Under the pieces are notes generated by a model that saw only the letters and a program-made list of their open reading frames with translations, ran no database searches and was not told where the DNA came from. 64,000 nt of DNA from Plasmopara viticola (lineage: Eukaryota; Oomycota; Peronosporomycetes; Peronosporales; Peronosporaceae), in NCBI GenBank assembly GCA_001695595.3, contig MBPM02000010.1:372001-436000 (forward strand), written 5' to 3'. Shown here in pieces: positions 10,357 to 21,566 of this stretch (position 1 is the first letter of the stretch; each line of letters opens with the position of its first letter). The position numbers and the translations under genes were made by a program.

Positions 10357-13300
10357 GAACAATTCGGTTAAATATATCGAATCTATAGCAGGGTGAGACA
10401 TATATCAAAGTTTAAAATGCGTTGTGCAAGAAGGAAGTCGAACTCATGGGTCATATACAAAATGATGATTACGATATTCTAAGCTGGAGGCCATCGCTAA
10501 AGACGCATTACCACTATCGCATTTAGATATAAGTCCGCGCTAGTGGCCCTCTCCTCTATGCCGAATCGATACTGCATGAGATGTAGATGTTGCGCCAAAC
10601 ATGGTAGCTCTTGTTTGCGTACTGAGATCACTAGTTTCGAATAGCAGAACACTTCAACTTGGCGAAGTCTGCCCGAGGATTGTGCTTTCCAATGCATCAT
10701 CTGCAAAAATTGCCTTACAATTTGCATCACATGTATCGTTGGAGTATAAACAATGAGTGCTGTCAAAAGCATGTTCAAGAGTTTTGGCTTGTTTTTCAAT
10801 TTTGCAATATGTCATAGAATTGGCCTTGGTCATTAGACACTAAAGGCAACCACAATCGTGTGTTTTAATGTCTTATGCATGACTTTTATCTACTATCTTA
10901 GTGAAGTAGTGCATAGTGCGTGAAAACAGATAACAACGTATGAATATAGTATTCTAAACTAAGTTATGACCTGTGCGCGTCAAAGAGGACAGTGGTAAAA
11001 GTTAGATCAAACTGACTCGGCATTGTGAAGTATTTGCGCTTCTTTGGGTGAAGAAAACGCATGAGGTGGCGATTTGACTTTGAAGCTGACAAAGGATTTT
11101 CTTACGATGGCTACTTGCCATATATTTCTGGTCACTTCCAAAAGGGCTATGCGCTTTGAGCAGTTAAACGAGTCTGGATCTCATCTAGAAGAGACACAGC
11201 TTTGCAATGCAGGTCAAACACCTAGAACGGTGTCGACCCAAATGAAGGCTTGTGAGTTATGGGGTATAGGGATACCACTTCTTTTCCAAGTTTAGTGCCA
11301 CTCCAGAGAAGAAGAAGCCGCGTCTAAATTTCGAGGGACCGCTTTAAAGACCATCGCGAATTGGGTGCATACAACCGGTCACGCAGAGCTTATGCAATTG
11401 GCTTTAGGCGGAGGCAGGAACAAATCCAATTAACGCTCCAAAACTGCCAAGGTGACCTACACTACTATGTGAAGGCGGTGCAAAGCAGAGGTGCTTCCAT
11501 TGAAAGCACGAGCTTCTTGTAGAGTAATGCGGTCATTGGCATGGCTATTTAAAATATAGAGCGGGTGCTTTGGAAATTATTCCCGGACTCACGGCTTTTT
11601 ACCAAATTTCACATGGCTGTGTTAACAATTAGCAGGTAAGCATTGCAAGAACATTCCGCATAAAACTTTCCAAACATTGTCGGACTTCGATAGCTCAATT
11701 TCTTCTAGCAATCTTTACTGAATATAACCATTTCTCGGCGCATATCCGACATCCTCATCATCCCTGGCATCGACACACATCAGCCACGAATGACTAGCAT
11801 TAAATCACCGCAGGTAAAGTAGCATTTAAGGCTAACCGCCAGCTCAGACGTTAAACTTTTCTCTGTTAGCATGGCTGGAGCTACTTTGTAAGATGACCCC
11901 TGGTTCTGTGAGCCACCCCTACCCGTGTCGTCTAAGTTATATACTGCATTCGTTTCGAGCACCGACGTCATCGACGCAGACGAATTCGTCATTTTAATGG
12001 CAAGAGTACTTTAATAAGGCGTTATCATTGCTAAAGAACGCCCATTGACGCATTGATCATGTCGTGTCCTTATGCAACCATACATCATATCACTCTGGAA
12101 GCAAGCAAGAACGCCAAGTTAGTCAGCCCATCTTTCGTAACTCGAGGCAAGTAAGTATGGGCTCTATGCTTACATAACTTCAGCCTCGAAAACTAAGTCT
12201 TAGATTGACTACAAGTGCAGCGAAGCGGCCGTAGCTGTTACATTGCGTAAATTAGGTCTCTGACTTTTGTTCTTTATTCAAGGCCAATACAGGTTGCTGA
12301 TTGATCCAAAGAGTTACTACGATAAGTCGTAAAGCCAATACCCTACATATCTTCTAAACTTTTAATTGTGAACTAGAAAGCCTTAAGTTTTATTGATAAA
12401 TCCACGCCTTTCTAGAATGATATTCTACAATTACATTTTAGCATCTAATAGGCATAATCAGCGATTCACAAATTGAGTATAGTTTTTCTGGTAGCCTCAG
12501 TTCTTAACCCTGCATGTTCATGACTTTTGTGTGAGAGCATACGCCGGGTTTGTGTAAGTGCGTTGGACAATTTACAGAGACAATGACCTGGATAGGATAC
12601 GTCGAGCAGGAGAATAAGAAGGGGTAAATTGATGACTTTGCCCGCATCAAACGCAAAGGTGGTGCGTGAAGTGTAATCATTTACCTTAGTAAAGAATTAC
12701 AAAACGCAAAACTGCTACCGCTTGGGCGTGACGACATTATTTCCCTCTAGAGCGGCTATGAGCATATACATCCAGGAAGTAGTACTTAGAAATAGTCTGT
12801 AAAAGAATTTCTTAAGAATTTGCTTCAATATAATTATCTGGATGGCCTAAAGTTTTAGGTAGTAGCATTAATGAAATCGTTTGTCGGTAAATTTGTCCTC
12901 GAACATCTATAAATCGACTCGTTTGCAGTTTTACGATATTTATATTATGGGTTGTTAATGCGAGGGTGAATTGTCGACACAAGAATGTGTCGCGTAAATT
13001 CTGCGCATTTGGGATATTAGAGGTAGACACGAGCTTAACTTACATACTGTGAGATGCATTTTACACAGCACAATTTCAACGGTGTGATTATATTCTTAAG
13101 TACTCTTGTTTTCTTGTTATTTAATTTCAGTATTATTTTTATTTCTTATTTCGCACAAGAATAATCAATTTTGAACTGTCATTGGCTTAAATAGCGCATC
13201 CAAAACTTGTTTGCTCACATTTGTTCTTATTATTTAGCTCTTACTTAATGCTTATTGTGGACATAAAACACCCTAGCGAAATCATCGAATGCCATGAAAG

Positions 13301-13440
13301 ATCCTTAAATATACCTTTGCGGCAGTATGTCCAATTTAAAAGTAATGTTGAGGATACTTGGTCGTAATCCACCTATCTTATAGTTGCCTTGATTGGAATG
13401 CTACTTAAAAAGCAACATCAACAAAATGCCAATACCAAGC
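10357..13440. other. Gene-poor AT-rich stretch
   Basis: No open frame here has convincing protein character. Short frames, such as those at 11074-11295 (+) and 11780-11992 (-), have some composition reminiscent of retrotransposon polyproteins but no recognisable motif. The stretch is best read as decayed repeat DNA downstream of the giant gene. Confidence 0.6.
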
Positions 13441-13449
13441 TGCCGCTTC

Positions 13450-13685
13450 AAATCTGTTAAATTTTTATTAACTGTCAATTTTATATTATTTATATATATG
13501 TCAATCATATTCTATTTTGATAAAGATTAAATATAATATGAATCTATTTTCACTAAAAAGATACATTTTTTATAATATTAATTTGTTATAAAAAAATATA
13601 TCTTTTAGACACACATTATATTATATCAAAGAAGGGATTCGAACCCATATTGCAGTTAAAGCTTTACATCCTAAGTGTAACGTGT
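13450..13685 (-). other. Probable nuclear insertion of mitochondrial DNA, with 3' part of a tRNA-Leu(UAG)
   Basis: On the minus strand, 13626-13683 reads as the 3' two-thirds of a tRNA. There is an anticodon arm TTACA-CTTAGGA-TGTAA (13664-13680) with anticodon TAG, a variable region, a T-arm with GGGTTCGAATCCC (13634-13646) and a candidate 3' acceptor strand ending in TTTGA. The D-arm and 5' acceptor strand are missing: upstream sequence (13690 onward) does not supply a matching TCAAAG half. The 3' side runs into about 180 bp of extremely AT-rich DNA with poly-A/T and TATAATAT runs, unlike the surrounding DNA and typical of mitochondrial intergenic sequence. A truncated organellar copy is therefore more likely than a nuclear tRNA gene. 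The mitochondrial origin is inferred. Confidence 0.55.
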
Positions 13686-13689
13686 TTTT

Positions 13690-14450
13690 TGCCTTTTAAT
13701 GGCAACTAGCCATTCTTAGACTATAACGTTTTGCTTATACTGTTTTCACGCTCAACGAGCATTGATGAGTAATGATTCATAGCTGTATATCGATTCACTT
13801 TGAGTGTTAAAAAAAATCATGAAGCTCGCATTTGTGGAAAGCTATACTTTAGCGACACTTTTACACTGTACTGTCTCTAAAAGCAGTAGTAGTATCAGAC
13901 ACCGCCATCTTAATACACTTATGATATCCTTGTCATCTGTGAGCAAACGGTTAAGCCATATTCCACTTTGCTGTAAAGTCTTCTCCAGCACCACAATTTT
14001 AGGCTGTAGAGCCGGGACCTGTAGAACAGTCTCGCATTCTAGACCCTTTTTCAGTAGGTAGCCAGAAAAAAAAGGTTTTTTTAGCTTTCAGCTTAACGCC
14101 AATGTTTGCGAACGTTGCAGCTCATCGAAAACTTCCACATTGTCTTTTTGGTGAAAGTGCGCTTGATGTACAAGGTGACGGCTTTTATCAACCTCAAAGC
14201 TACTTCACATGTAGCTCATGTCCTCATCTTCGATGAAATCATTACAAGAGTTCTGCCATTCTCAAGTAGGTGCTACTAGCTCTTGCTCACCAGTGCTACG
14301 GCGGGATTTAATCTTTAGATTTTTTAAGAACTAATCACAATTCTGACATCGGTAGAAAAAAGGGCACACCTATGTATGTGCTTTTGGCACTACATATAAT
14401 ACCATGAGACGAGTAGATTTGGTGTCGTAAAAAGCTAGACGCAGAGGTGG
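13690..14450. other. No gene seen
   Basis: Only an 85-codon frame at 13804-14061 (+) is present. It has no signal peptide, domain or credible composition. Confidence 0.6.
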
Positions 14451-14452
14451 CT

Positions 14453-14668
14453 TCAAACTGGGCTGGGAATACCTAAAATATATCTTAAAGCGTTCCGGCC
14501 CGAAGCCCAAACCCATCGAGCAAACTTAACATTAGTAAGCATACATAAGAATTGTCTGAGTGATGACAGATCTCCCAGATACTGAAATTCGGCATAATGC
14601 CGAGCAAGGCGATGAAGCTTAAGCTCCGAGCATGGGTGTGGCCAACGGCTCTTCCATGTGGATCGCAT
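14453..14668 (-). pseudogene. Possible Ty1/Copia retrotransposon relic (end of reverse transcriptase)
   Basis: A 71-codon minus-strand frame contains a stretch resembling the segment of Copia polyproteins between reverse transcriptase and RNase H. A region like YLGDLSSLRQFLCMLTNVKF corresponds to the 'GsL.YL...TRPDI.FAV' block, and it is followed by RNALRYILGIPSP, resembling the 'HW.A.KRVLRYLKGT' block. Flanking sequence is broken by stops in all frames. The assignment rests on two short motif resemblances, so it is tentative. Confidence 0.35.
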
Positions 14669-14937
14669 AACGAAACAGGGAGACTTTCACGGTCACCAAG
14701 ACCTTAATCAGGTAATCCCGCCTTACAACATTTCAGAAAGCCGTTCAAGACCTTCGGAAGGACTAGTCGAAGGCTCAGATTAGAAAGAGAACTGGTCTTT
14801 AAAGAGACTTTGATCATTTGGCTACATGGTCAGGAGGTCCACAGATATTTACTTCGTTTCAACCGTGCGCCATCTTGGTAAGGAGCAGCAATGCTGCTTT
14901 AGGGATCGGCTTTGGCAGGCAACTTCTCGACATTTTA

Positions 14938-15995
14938 AACTCCTTAGGCGGCAAAATTATTTGGCCATATGAACCACGAGCTTGACTTGTGAAAAGACCG
15001 CCGCGAATTTCAGCGCAATATTTCCAAAGAGCGTCAGAAGAATGTTTTTTTCGCGATGGGCCCCAGGCTCATCCGATCGCTTAAAGCGAAAAGCTCAAGG
15101 ATAGTCGAAATTTTTGTCTTATTGCCAGTATCGTTTTGATATCAGCCAACTTGAAGTCCCTTTATCAGCAAGGCTGAGCACGAGTGAGCCGTTTTCAAGA
15201 AGTGCTGAGAACACGCACACATCAGGTTTCGTAAGATACTCAAAGTCCTGAGGATTATAGACTCTTGTAGCCTCAGACAAAATGATACGCACGTCGACAT
15301 CATCATTTAAAGATTGATTGCCCAGGTCTTGCCAGGATCGTCAAAGGGTTGACATAAAGATTTCTCATTGTGCTTTTAGATACACAACAAACCCCGCTTT
15401 CTGAAAATCGTGTAGTCTCTGACCCAATCATCAGATTATATTGATATCGCCTCCGACGTTGATCGGAAAAATCCTTGTCTATCTTCGGCATATAAAATCG
15501 CATTCATTGCACTGCTTATTACGTCGAACCAATCCTCACAAAGTTAGAAAAAATCCGTTTCTGTACGAATACAGGGCTCGCGTAAAATTCCTTTACATAA
15601 TTTGTTATTTAACCCGCCACTAATTTTAGATGAAATCGTGCTTTAAGAAGTAAAGAGATCTCTTTGATATCTTGACTCGTTTATAAAGAAGAGTGTTCAG
15701 CCCGTAGATATGTGAGCCGCATTGCTGAGTGCGAACTCAATCATTGGCGGATTGTTGGCTCTTGAATGTCGTACATAGTGCGCACTGTGTTCTTAAGCCT
15801 GAAATTCACCTTTTCGCCTCGACTGCTTTTCCAAAAGTGGCTTACTGTTGACACTTGCAAGCAGATTCCATAATGTTGAAGAATGTTTGCCAGAATGATG
15901 TGGCAAACTGCAGGCTTCATTCCAACACCATCGTTTTCAAAAAGCCAATTTCGTATATCGTATCGATGAAAGGCATTGTTGTATCTCTTTCTCAT
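14938..15995 (-). pseudogene. Decayed Tc1/mariner-like transposase
   Basis: Read on the minus strand, the first part (15995-15741) contains QVSTVSHFWKSS, resembling the '[VI]S..TVSRIWKR' end of the helix-turn-helix domain of oomycete mariner-like transposases. About 350 bp further on there is VSKSTMRNLY, resembling their second HTH. A later block at about 15086-14985 reads KRSDEPGAHREKN followed by ILLTLFGNIALKFAAV, recalling the 'DE..PHR..KSKRFI.KVMFL.AVA' core. Stops and frame changes separate the blocks and no catalytic triad can be assembled, so it is inactive. Individual blocks are weak; their order and spacing are what support the call. Confidence 0.4.
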
Positions 15996-15999
15996 ACGA

Positions 16000-18900
16000 A
16001 ATAAAACTTGGTCGAATATACCATCTTACTTCGGCACCACACGAACACTACCATGCCCGTGCAGTCAGTAGCACTCGGCAGTCAAAAAACGAAGTCGAGT
16101 TTATTAATTGTCAACAGTCTGCAGATTCCGAATAGATGTCGACGAGCTTTGGCTAACTTAAACAATACTCACATCTTTGGTGGCCAACAAGTACGTGTAG
16201 ATCCAATTACACTAATGGCTATACATCCACCATACGTTTTTGTGCGTTTCTCGATAATCCTACTGAATTGGTCCAACTCCTGCTAGCAATTGGTTATGCC
16301 AGGCTTGCATTTAAAAGAAAAATCGAATTACATTGATGATGACTACAATTTTTTAGCCAAATGTAATGCATTTATGCCGTTAGTAAAGGCTCTTGCTCTT
16401 AGTAGATTGTAAAAAGAATGGGAGTTTAGAAAACTTAATCGGGATTTCACTAGCACGTAGTTCATGCAAGTTGCCACTCGTCACGAATAAAGAAATTTTG
16501 TTTGCCCAGTTTAATCGGCCCAAACCGTATAAAGGTGTGTTCTCATGACCGATTACATAGATGTTTAATCGACGACACATCGCAAACGAAGCTTAACGGT
16601 TTTGTCTCGATCGGCAAAGCTGGAATAAGGGCCTTCTTTATGATATCCTGGATGCTATCAAAAGAAACTTTCTCCGCTATCCTTTTTCGATCAGTCATTA
16701 GAAGACTGACTGAGACCTGCACGGCCATCTTTGTACTTGGAAATGTGGCGCAGGCCAACTTTCATTCCAAAAATGGTGACTGAGTCGTGATCAATAAGAA
16801 TGTATTCGTCGATGAGGGCAGAAGCTGAAGTACACTTGGTCATTACATGTCGGCCGTGCGGTCGTCAGTTGCATAAACACCTGTAGTCCAATTTGCACCA
16901 CATTGTTTGAGATTGGCACTCGTTAGTATAGCCATGGAAAAATTCACATCCGAGTATACATTAGGTAGGCTTTTTAGGTTCTTTCAGCGAAGACGCTGTG
17001 ATGGCTCTCTATAAGGCTAATCAAACACACATTTGTCTATAAATAGTCATGCTCCATTTAAAGCGCCGATTCTTCCTAGGGCCTCAAGAAGAAAGAAGCC
17101 ACACTCATAACTAATGTGAGAAAACGACTCAATAAAGCTCTGTCAGGTGCGAGGTCCTCGGACTAGTTCTTGAGAACGACTCGCCCACGGCATTCCGGGG
17201 AACTGTGGCTATATCTTTCAATAAGAGCTTTAAATTATCCTTTCATTGTTCTTGTTTGCAATCTGAATGGTGAGTTTGAGACGAGACTACCCTTAGGCTG
17301 TTTGTAACTACTGTTACTATATATTTTCTAGCGAACTGGCGCTATAGAAAGAAAGACTATCAGTTGCCTTAGCTTACAACATATTCATGAAGTTCAAGCT
17401 GTCAGGCATGAGAGTGCGAAAGCTGGCGAAACTCTACACTTTTCAAGGGAATATTGCTCTCGGCCGCACCTTCATATGATCTCAGGATACAGAACACTTC
17501 AGTTGAGCTGTTTCACGGAGATTTGATTAGGTGAGAGAGTAAAAGTACTACGTGCACATGATTGCCTGTGGTTAAGTCCATTATAGCGGCCATCTCGATC
17601 CTCTAAAAGCAAAACGGAAGATTTCGGCGCTCGATTTAAGCCGTCATAGCCTAAAACTATCCTTTGACGGGGTCACGTAGCCTAAAGGCTCACCAGCTTG
17701 GACCATACAATAGGCGCTACTACCGAGGCCGCCTAACCCTGTGCAGCTTAAGTTTATGCAAATGCCCTACAAGATGTATATGACATACATATCGTGACAC
17801 GTCATAGCTGCTTATAAAGAAACCTGAGAATGCAGCTGTTTCGTTTGACCTATCAAAGCCTGCAATCCTTTTCAACAGCGCATACTGCGCATTCGATAGA
17901 TGAGGAAATTCGTGTTATCCATTCCAGAACCCCTGTAAGGTATTGTGATGATAATGTATACTACCAGGCGTAACGTAGCTCACGGTACCTTGCACAAAGA
18001 AGACCTTCATGAATCTTTTGGAGAAGAATTGTTCACTACCACTGGTCTCTAAGAATCAAAGTGTGTTGTCTGAAGACATTTATTAAGAGGAATTATTTTA
18101 CTTAACCTCAAGTTTTTGATACGAGACTGAGTTCGCTCTTTGATCATGACAAAGACTTGAGAACGGTTTAGTTTCGCATGCCGTCACCGGTTAGGAGACG
18201 GAAAGCCCGCTCATACCACAAAGCTTTTTTGGCTTTTTGTAATGGCCTAATACCCCCCCCCCTCCCTCATCAGTAAAAGCTGACAGCGTGATTGCCTCGA
18301 ATCGTCATAGTATAAGCTCTTATTAGTGTAGCGTCTCTGGTTCCTTTAGCATAATTGTGTATACCACACATATAAATATGGACTGATACACTTCGTTAGC
18401 AATACCGCTAATGCTACTTTTTCGACCATTAGAACGAGGAGGTGTAGCATTATACTGATGATGAATGTGTCTGTGGGACGATCGCCATGCTCATTTGTCC
18501 TATGTTCGTGATCCGCCACGTGAAAAACTTCCCGGTTACCAGGTAGAAGGCACAATCTGCGCTCACACCTTCACAAGACTAAACGAAGGCTTTACACAGC
18601 GAAGTCAAGACTAGTTTTACTCTCTCCCTGTCGCGCTTTCAACGCTAGTTACGTATTGCCGACTGTCCTCGAGAATCATCAGGCTCAAGTTCAAGCCACA
18701 AAGTGTGCGCAACTGGCGAGTCAATTAAAAAGTGTTGCAAGTAACTCTTATCGTCATCTACGAACTTGCCTTTGTCGTACAAAAACCGATAAAACGCGGA
18801 CCTTTTCGCCGCACCCTGACGTGCTCGGACACAGAGCAGCAAATGACTTGCATCGTCTCACAGACACGCAGCAACCAAGACCTTGAAAGCAAATCGAGCT

Positions 18901-19110
18901 CTTCATTCAATGCTGACAGTTGGCCCTACAAAAGACGACCCGCGCGTCTCCTCGCGCAATGCCAAAGGGAATAGAACAAGACTACTCAACAGCATGCACT
19001 CAATCGTCGGTGTAGCCACTTAAATTTTACGGTAAAAACACGAGCAAATACGAACAAATGTGAATAAAATGTATTGCGTCCACGACGTCCACGAGTGCAT
19101 GAACCCCGCG
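16000..19110. other. Gene-poor stretch
   Basis: Short frames at 16380-16758 (-) and 18645-18842 (-) look protein-like in composition but show no known motif and have no start context. A run of about 13 C residues lies near 18252-18265. No gene is called here. Confidence 0.5.
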
Positions 19111-19111
19111 A

Positions 19112-19675
19112 TCACTCTGATCCCTGCGATCCCTCCGATCCTACTTCTTCCACCTTTGTCGTTGTCACGGCAGGAGGCTTCCTTTCGCCGCCGCCAATTG
19201 TGAGCTGGTACGTACCGTAGAGAGCTAGCATACCTAAAATCGAGTATCCCAGCCACTTGAACGCCCTTCCAACTTTACTCTTGTGTTTCGGCGGCATCGT
19301 CGCCACGTCCGTGGCAAGTTTATTCAAGTCCTCTTCCGGCATCTTTTTCAACGCATCGACGTCGTCCGCGACATCGTCCGCTTTGGCGGCTTTGGTGGCC
19401 GCTTTAGCTTTCTCGTCCACCTTGTCTACGTTTTTGACGCTCGCGGCAACTTTGTCGTCCGCCTTTTTCATGGCGTTCGCAATGTCGTCGACTGGAAGTT
19501 CCTTTCCAGAGTTTGAGCGCACTAAACCTCCCAGACCACCACCGGGACTCCCTGGTAATCGACGACTCGGATGGACATTGATGGTGGCGGCCTCGTGCTC
19601 GTCGGCGCTGGCAAAAGCAGCGCTGCTCACCACGACGGTGGCGACGAGGAAAAAGTGAAAGAGTCTCAAGTGCAT
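19112..19675 (-). CDS. Secreted single-pass membrane protein, candidate RXLR-like effector
   Basis: The frame encodes 187 residues in one exon. A strong signal peptide occupies residues 1-24, with a hydrophobic core after MHLRLFHFF and cleavage predicted after ASA. Shortly after the cleavage site comes HPSRRLPGSP (35-44), placed where oomycete effectors carry an RXLR motif; the canonical fourth Arg is replaced by Pro and no dEER block follows. A Gly-rich stretch and an Ala/Lys/Asp-rich, probably helical, region (about 60-125) follow, with repeated KAxDxV segments. Basic residues then precede one hydrophobic segment at 141-160, and the tail is acidic and Ser/Gly-rich. Delivery into the host or a parasite membrane location are both possible. 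It stands alone in repeat-rich DNA and shares its layout with the protein at 30920-31285. Confidence 0.8.
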   Translation of the reverse strand: MHLRLFHFFLVATVVVSSAAFASADEHEAATINVHPSRRLPGSPGGGLGGLVRSNSGKELPVDDIANAMKKADDKVAASVKNVDKVDEKAKAATKAAKADDVADDVDALKKMPEEDLNKLATDVATMPPKHKSKVGRAFKWLGYSILGMLALYGTYQLTIGGGERKPPAVTTTKVEEVGSEGSQGSE

Positions 19676-19699
19676 GGCGTTTGCAGTATTGCAAAAGTT

Positions 19700-21139
19700 C
19701 GATTTCGAGTGGCGAATAGCAGACGAATTCTTATGTGAGGGCTAGAGCGCTTGCAAGGTAGAAGAGGACAGCACATCTCTAAGAGTCTCAAAGACTGAAT
19801 ACTTGGAAAGCCGGACCTTGGTATACAAAGTTAGAGTGTATAGTGTTACAGCTTGGCGATTCATGAGTAGAAACTCGAGAGTCCTGGAGACGATGGAGAG
19901 TCTTTAATAAACAAGTTATTTTTCAGGCGAGTACGCAATAGACTTGCCCTCTTGATGTGTTCCATATTTGCATATGTCGCCCATTCGTGCCGTTTTCACT
20001 TATCCCCCATCCGCTCCAGCTGGTGCCATTTTTGCGTTCTCATGGATGGTGTCTTGCTGCCTTCAACCGGGGCTTTCAATAAAAGGCAATCTTTTCAAAT
20101 TTTACAGCAACTCGTATGCATCCGGCATCATTCGAGACGGATGAACGTAGGTGCATTGAAACATGTGCGCTACGAGATTATGTTGTGCTTTTTATGGGTA
20201 CGAACCTCTCTCATGTGATGCGTAGTGAACAAGCGCTGTGGCAACCCAAAGATTAACAAGATTGTTATCGCTTATGTCAAGTCGGTATCAGAAGTTGGAC
20301 CGCAAAGACCTCAGTTGCTTGACGCGCGCGACGTTTTAATTGGTCTGGTGGCATAATTTCCGGTATCGCTACAAATCTCTATACTAAAAACCAATCGATA
20401 AAAAATTATAAGAAAATGAAATAGAGTACCGAAAAGCGGCTCGCAATGGTCTCAGATGCACCCGGACTTGTTGTCGTTCCTGCCATTTCATCGCCAAGCG
20501 CTCCCACTCATACGAACAATGGATGTCAAATTCGTGGACAACATATTTAGTAGACGTATTGCCAACGACGCACATGCATTCGAATCTTCTAGAGCGAGTG
20601 GGTTGTAGAGCAAGGCCCGCTTATTGACCAGGCCATTTAAAGGTTGATTAGTTAACTCTAAGCAAAGGTACTTTTTATTGTCGACCAATGCATCTATCTG
20701 GTCAATGTGTGTCTAAACAGTTGCACTAGAAAGTGTTTTTCTTTAATGAGTTTGGCAATCATTCTTTGCATCATTGGCACACTTACTAGAAGATGATAGA
20801 AATCATCACGTCGATATCGAGAGTAAGCGAGCGCTTCCGACTAACTTGGCGACCTATCATTCGCTTGACCTACCAAAAACTTGCAAACTTCAATATTTTA
20901 CCTCACAGATATCGCTTGCAGCAATTCTGGTACCAAATCATTAAAGACTGCGACCGTCGCCGTAAGGTCATATGCTTAAATTGCTTGCCAAGTGTGCCAA
21001 TCAAAATCATGGCCTCGCTGTGGGGTGTATATTTAAAGTGTAATGCTTTGCTTCTTTTCAGAGATCAAACGCGTTTGCAGGGTGCCCTTGTCTCTTGCAC
21101 TTGTTGGACAGCGCGTGTATGACACCGTCGAGAGAACCA
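19700..21139. other. Upstream region of the secreted-protein gene, otherwise no gene seen
   Basis: The first few hundred bases should hold the promoter of the minus-strand gene starting at 19675, but no clear initiator match was found. The remainder has only short frames without protein character. Confidence 0.5.
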
Positions 21140-21149
21140 CGTAATCGTG

Positions 21150-21471
21150 TATTGTATTGTATTACGTTATCGCGTTGCCAAGTTATGCACGTGCTAGGTT
21201 CTATGGCTAGTCCACGGCATAGAGTGGTGTCCGCATACGTCGGGTCTCGTTCGGCGAGCAGTGCAGCCAGCACCGAGGTCGTGAGGGTCTTGCATTATTT
21301 TGTTTAGCTCTGACTTGGTGAGAGCCTATGTGGCGCCCTGGTGCTGGAGACTGTCGCATCGAGGGTGGACTCGTTAGAGACCTGCAGATGCCCGAGAGCA
21401 CCTGCCCGAAGCGCGTGAGCATTTAGCCCCGCGCTTGAAAGGAGGGCGTCACCCCAACCTTTTCCGAAGAG
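21150..21471 (-). mobile_element. SINE-like retroposon copy 1
   Basis: About 320 bp closely match, in reverse orientation, the element at 60596-60916. Shared stretches include TTATGCACGTGCTAGG, GTGTCCGCATACGTCGGG and GGAGGGCGTCACCCCAACC. Read on the minus strand it ends in a pentanucleotide tail (AATAC repeated). It is flanked by near-identical 10-bp direct repeats, CGTAATCGTG (21140-21149) and CGTAAACGTG (21472-21481), as expected of target-primed insertion. No open frame spans both copies and no clear pol III A/B boxes were recognised, so 'SINE-like' rests on size, tail and target duplications. Confidence 0.7.
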
Positions 21472-21566
21472 CGTAAACGTGGTCTATCCAATTATCAGAT
21501 TATAATAAATAACATTTTCGGTTACGGGAATACCGTAACGCCATCCATGTACTGAGATAAAAAAAA

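Noticed and set aside
19257..19658. 133-codon plus-strand frame with a hydrophobic start
   Set aside because: It lies exactly antisense to the secreted-protein gene, whose signal peptide and layout are far more credible.
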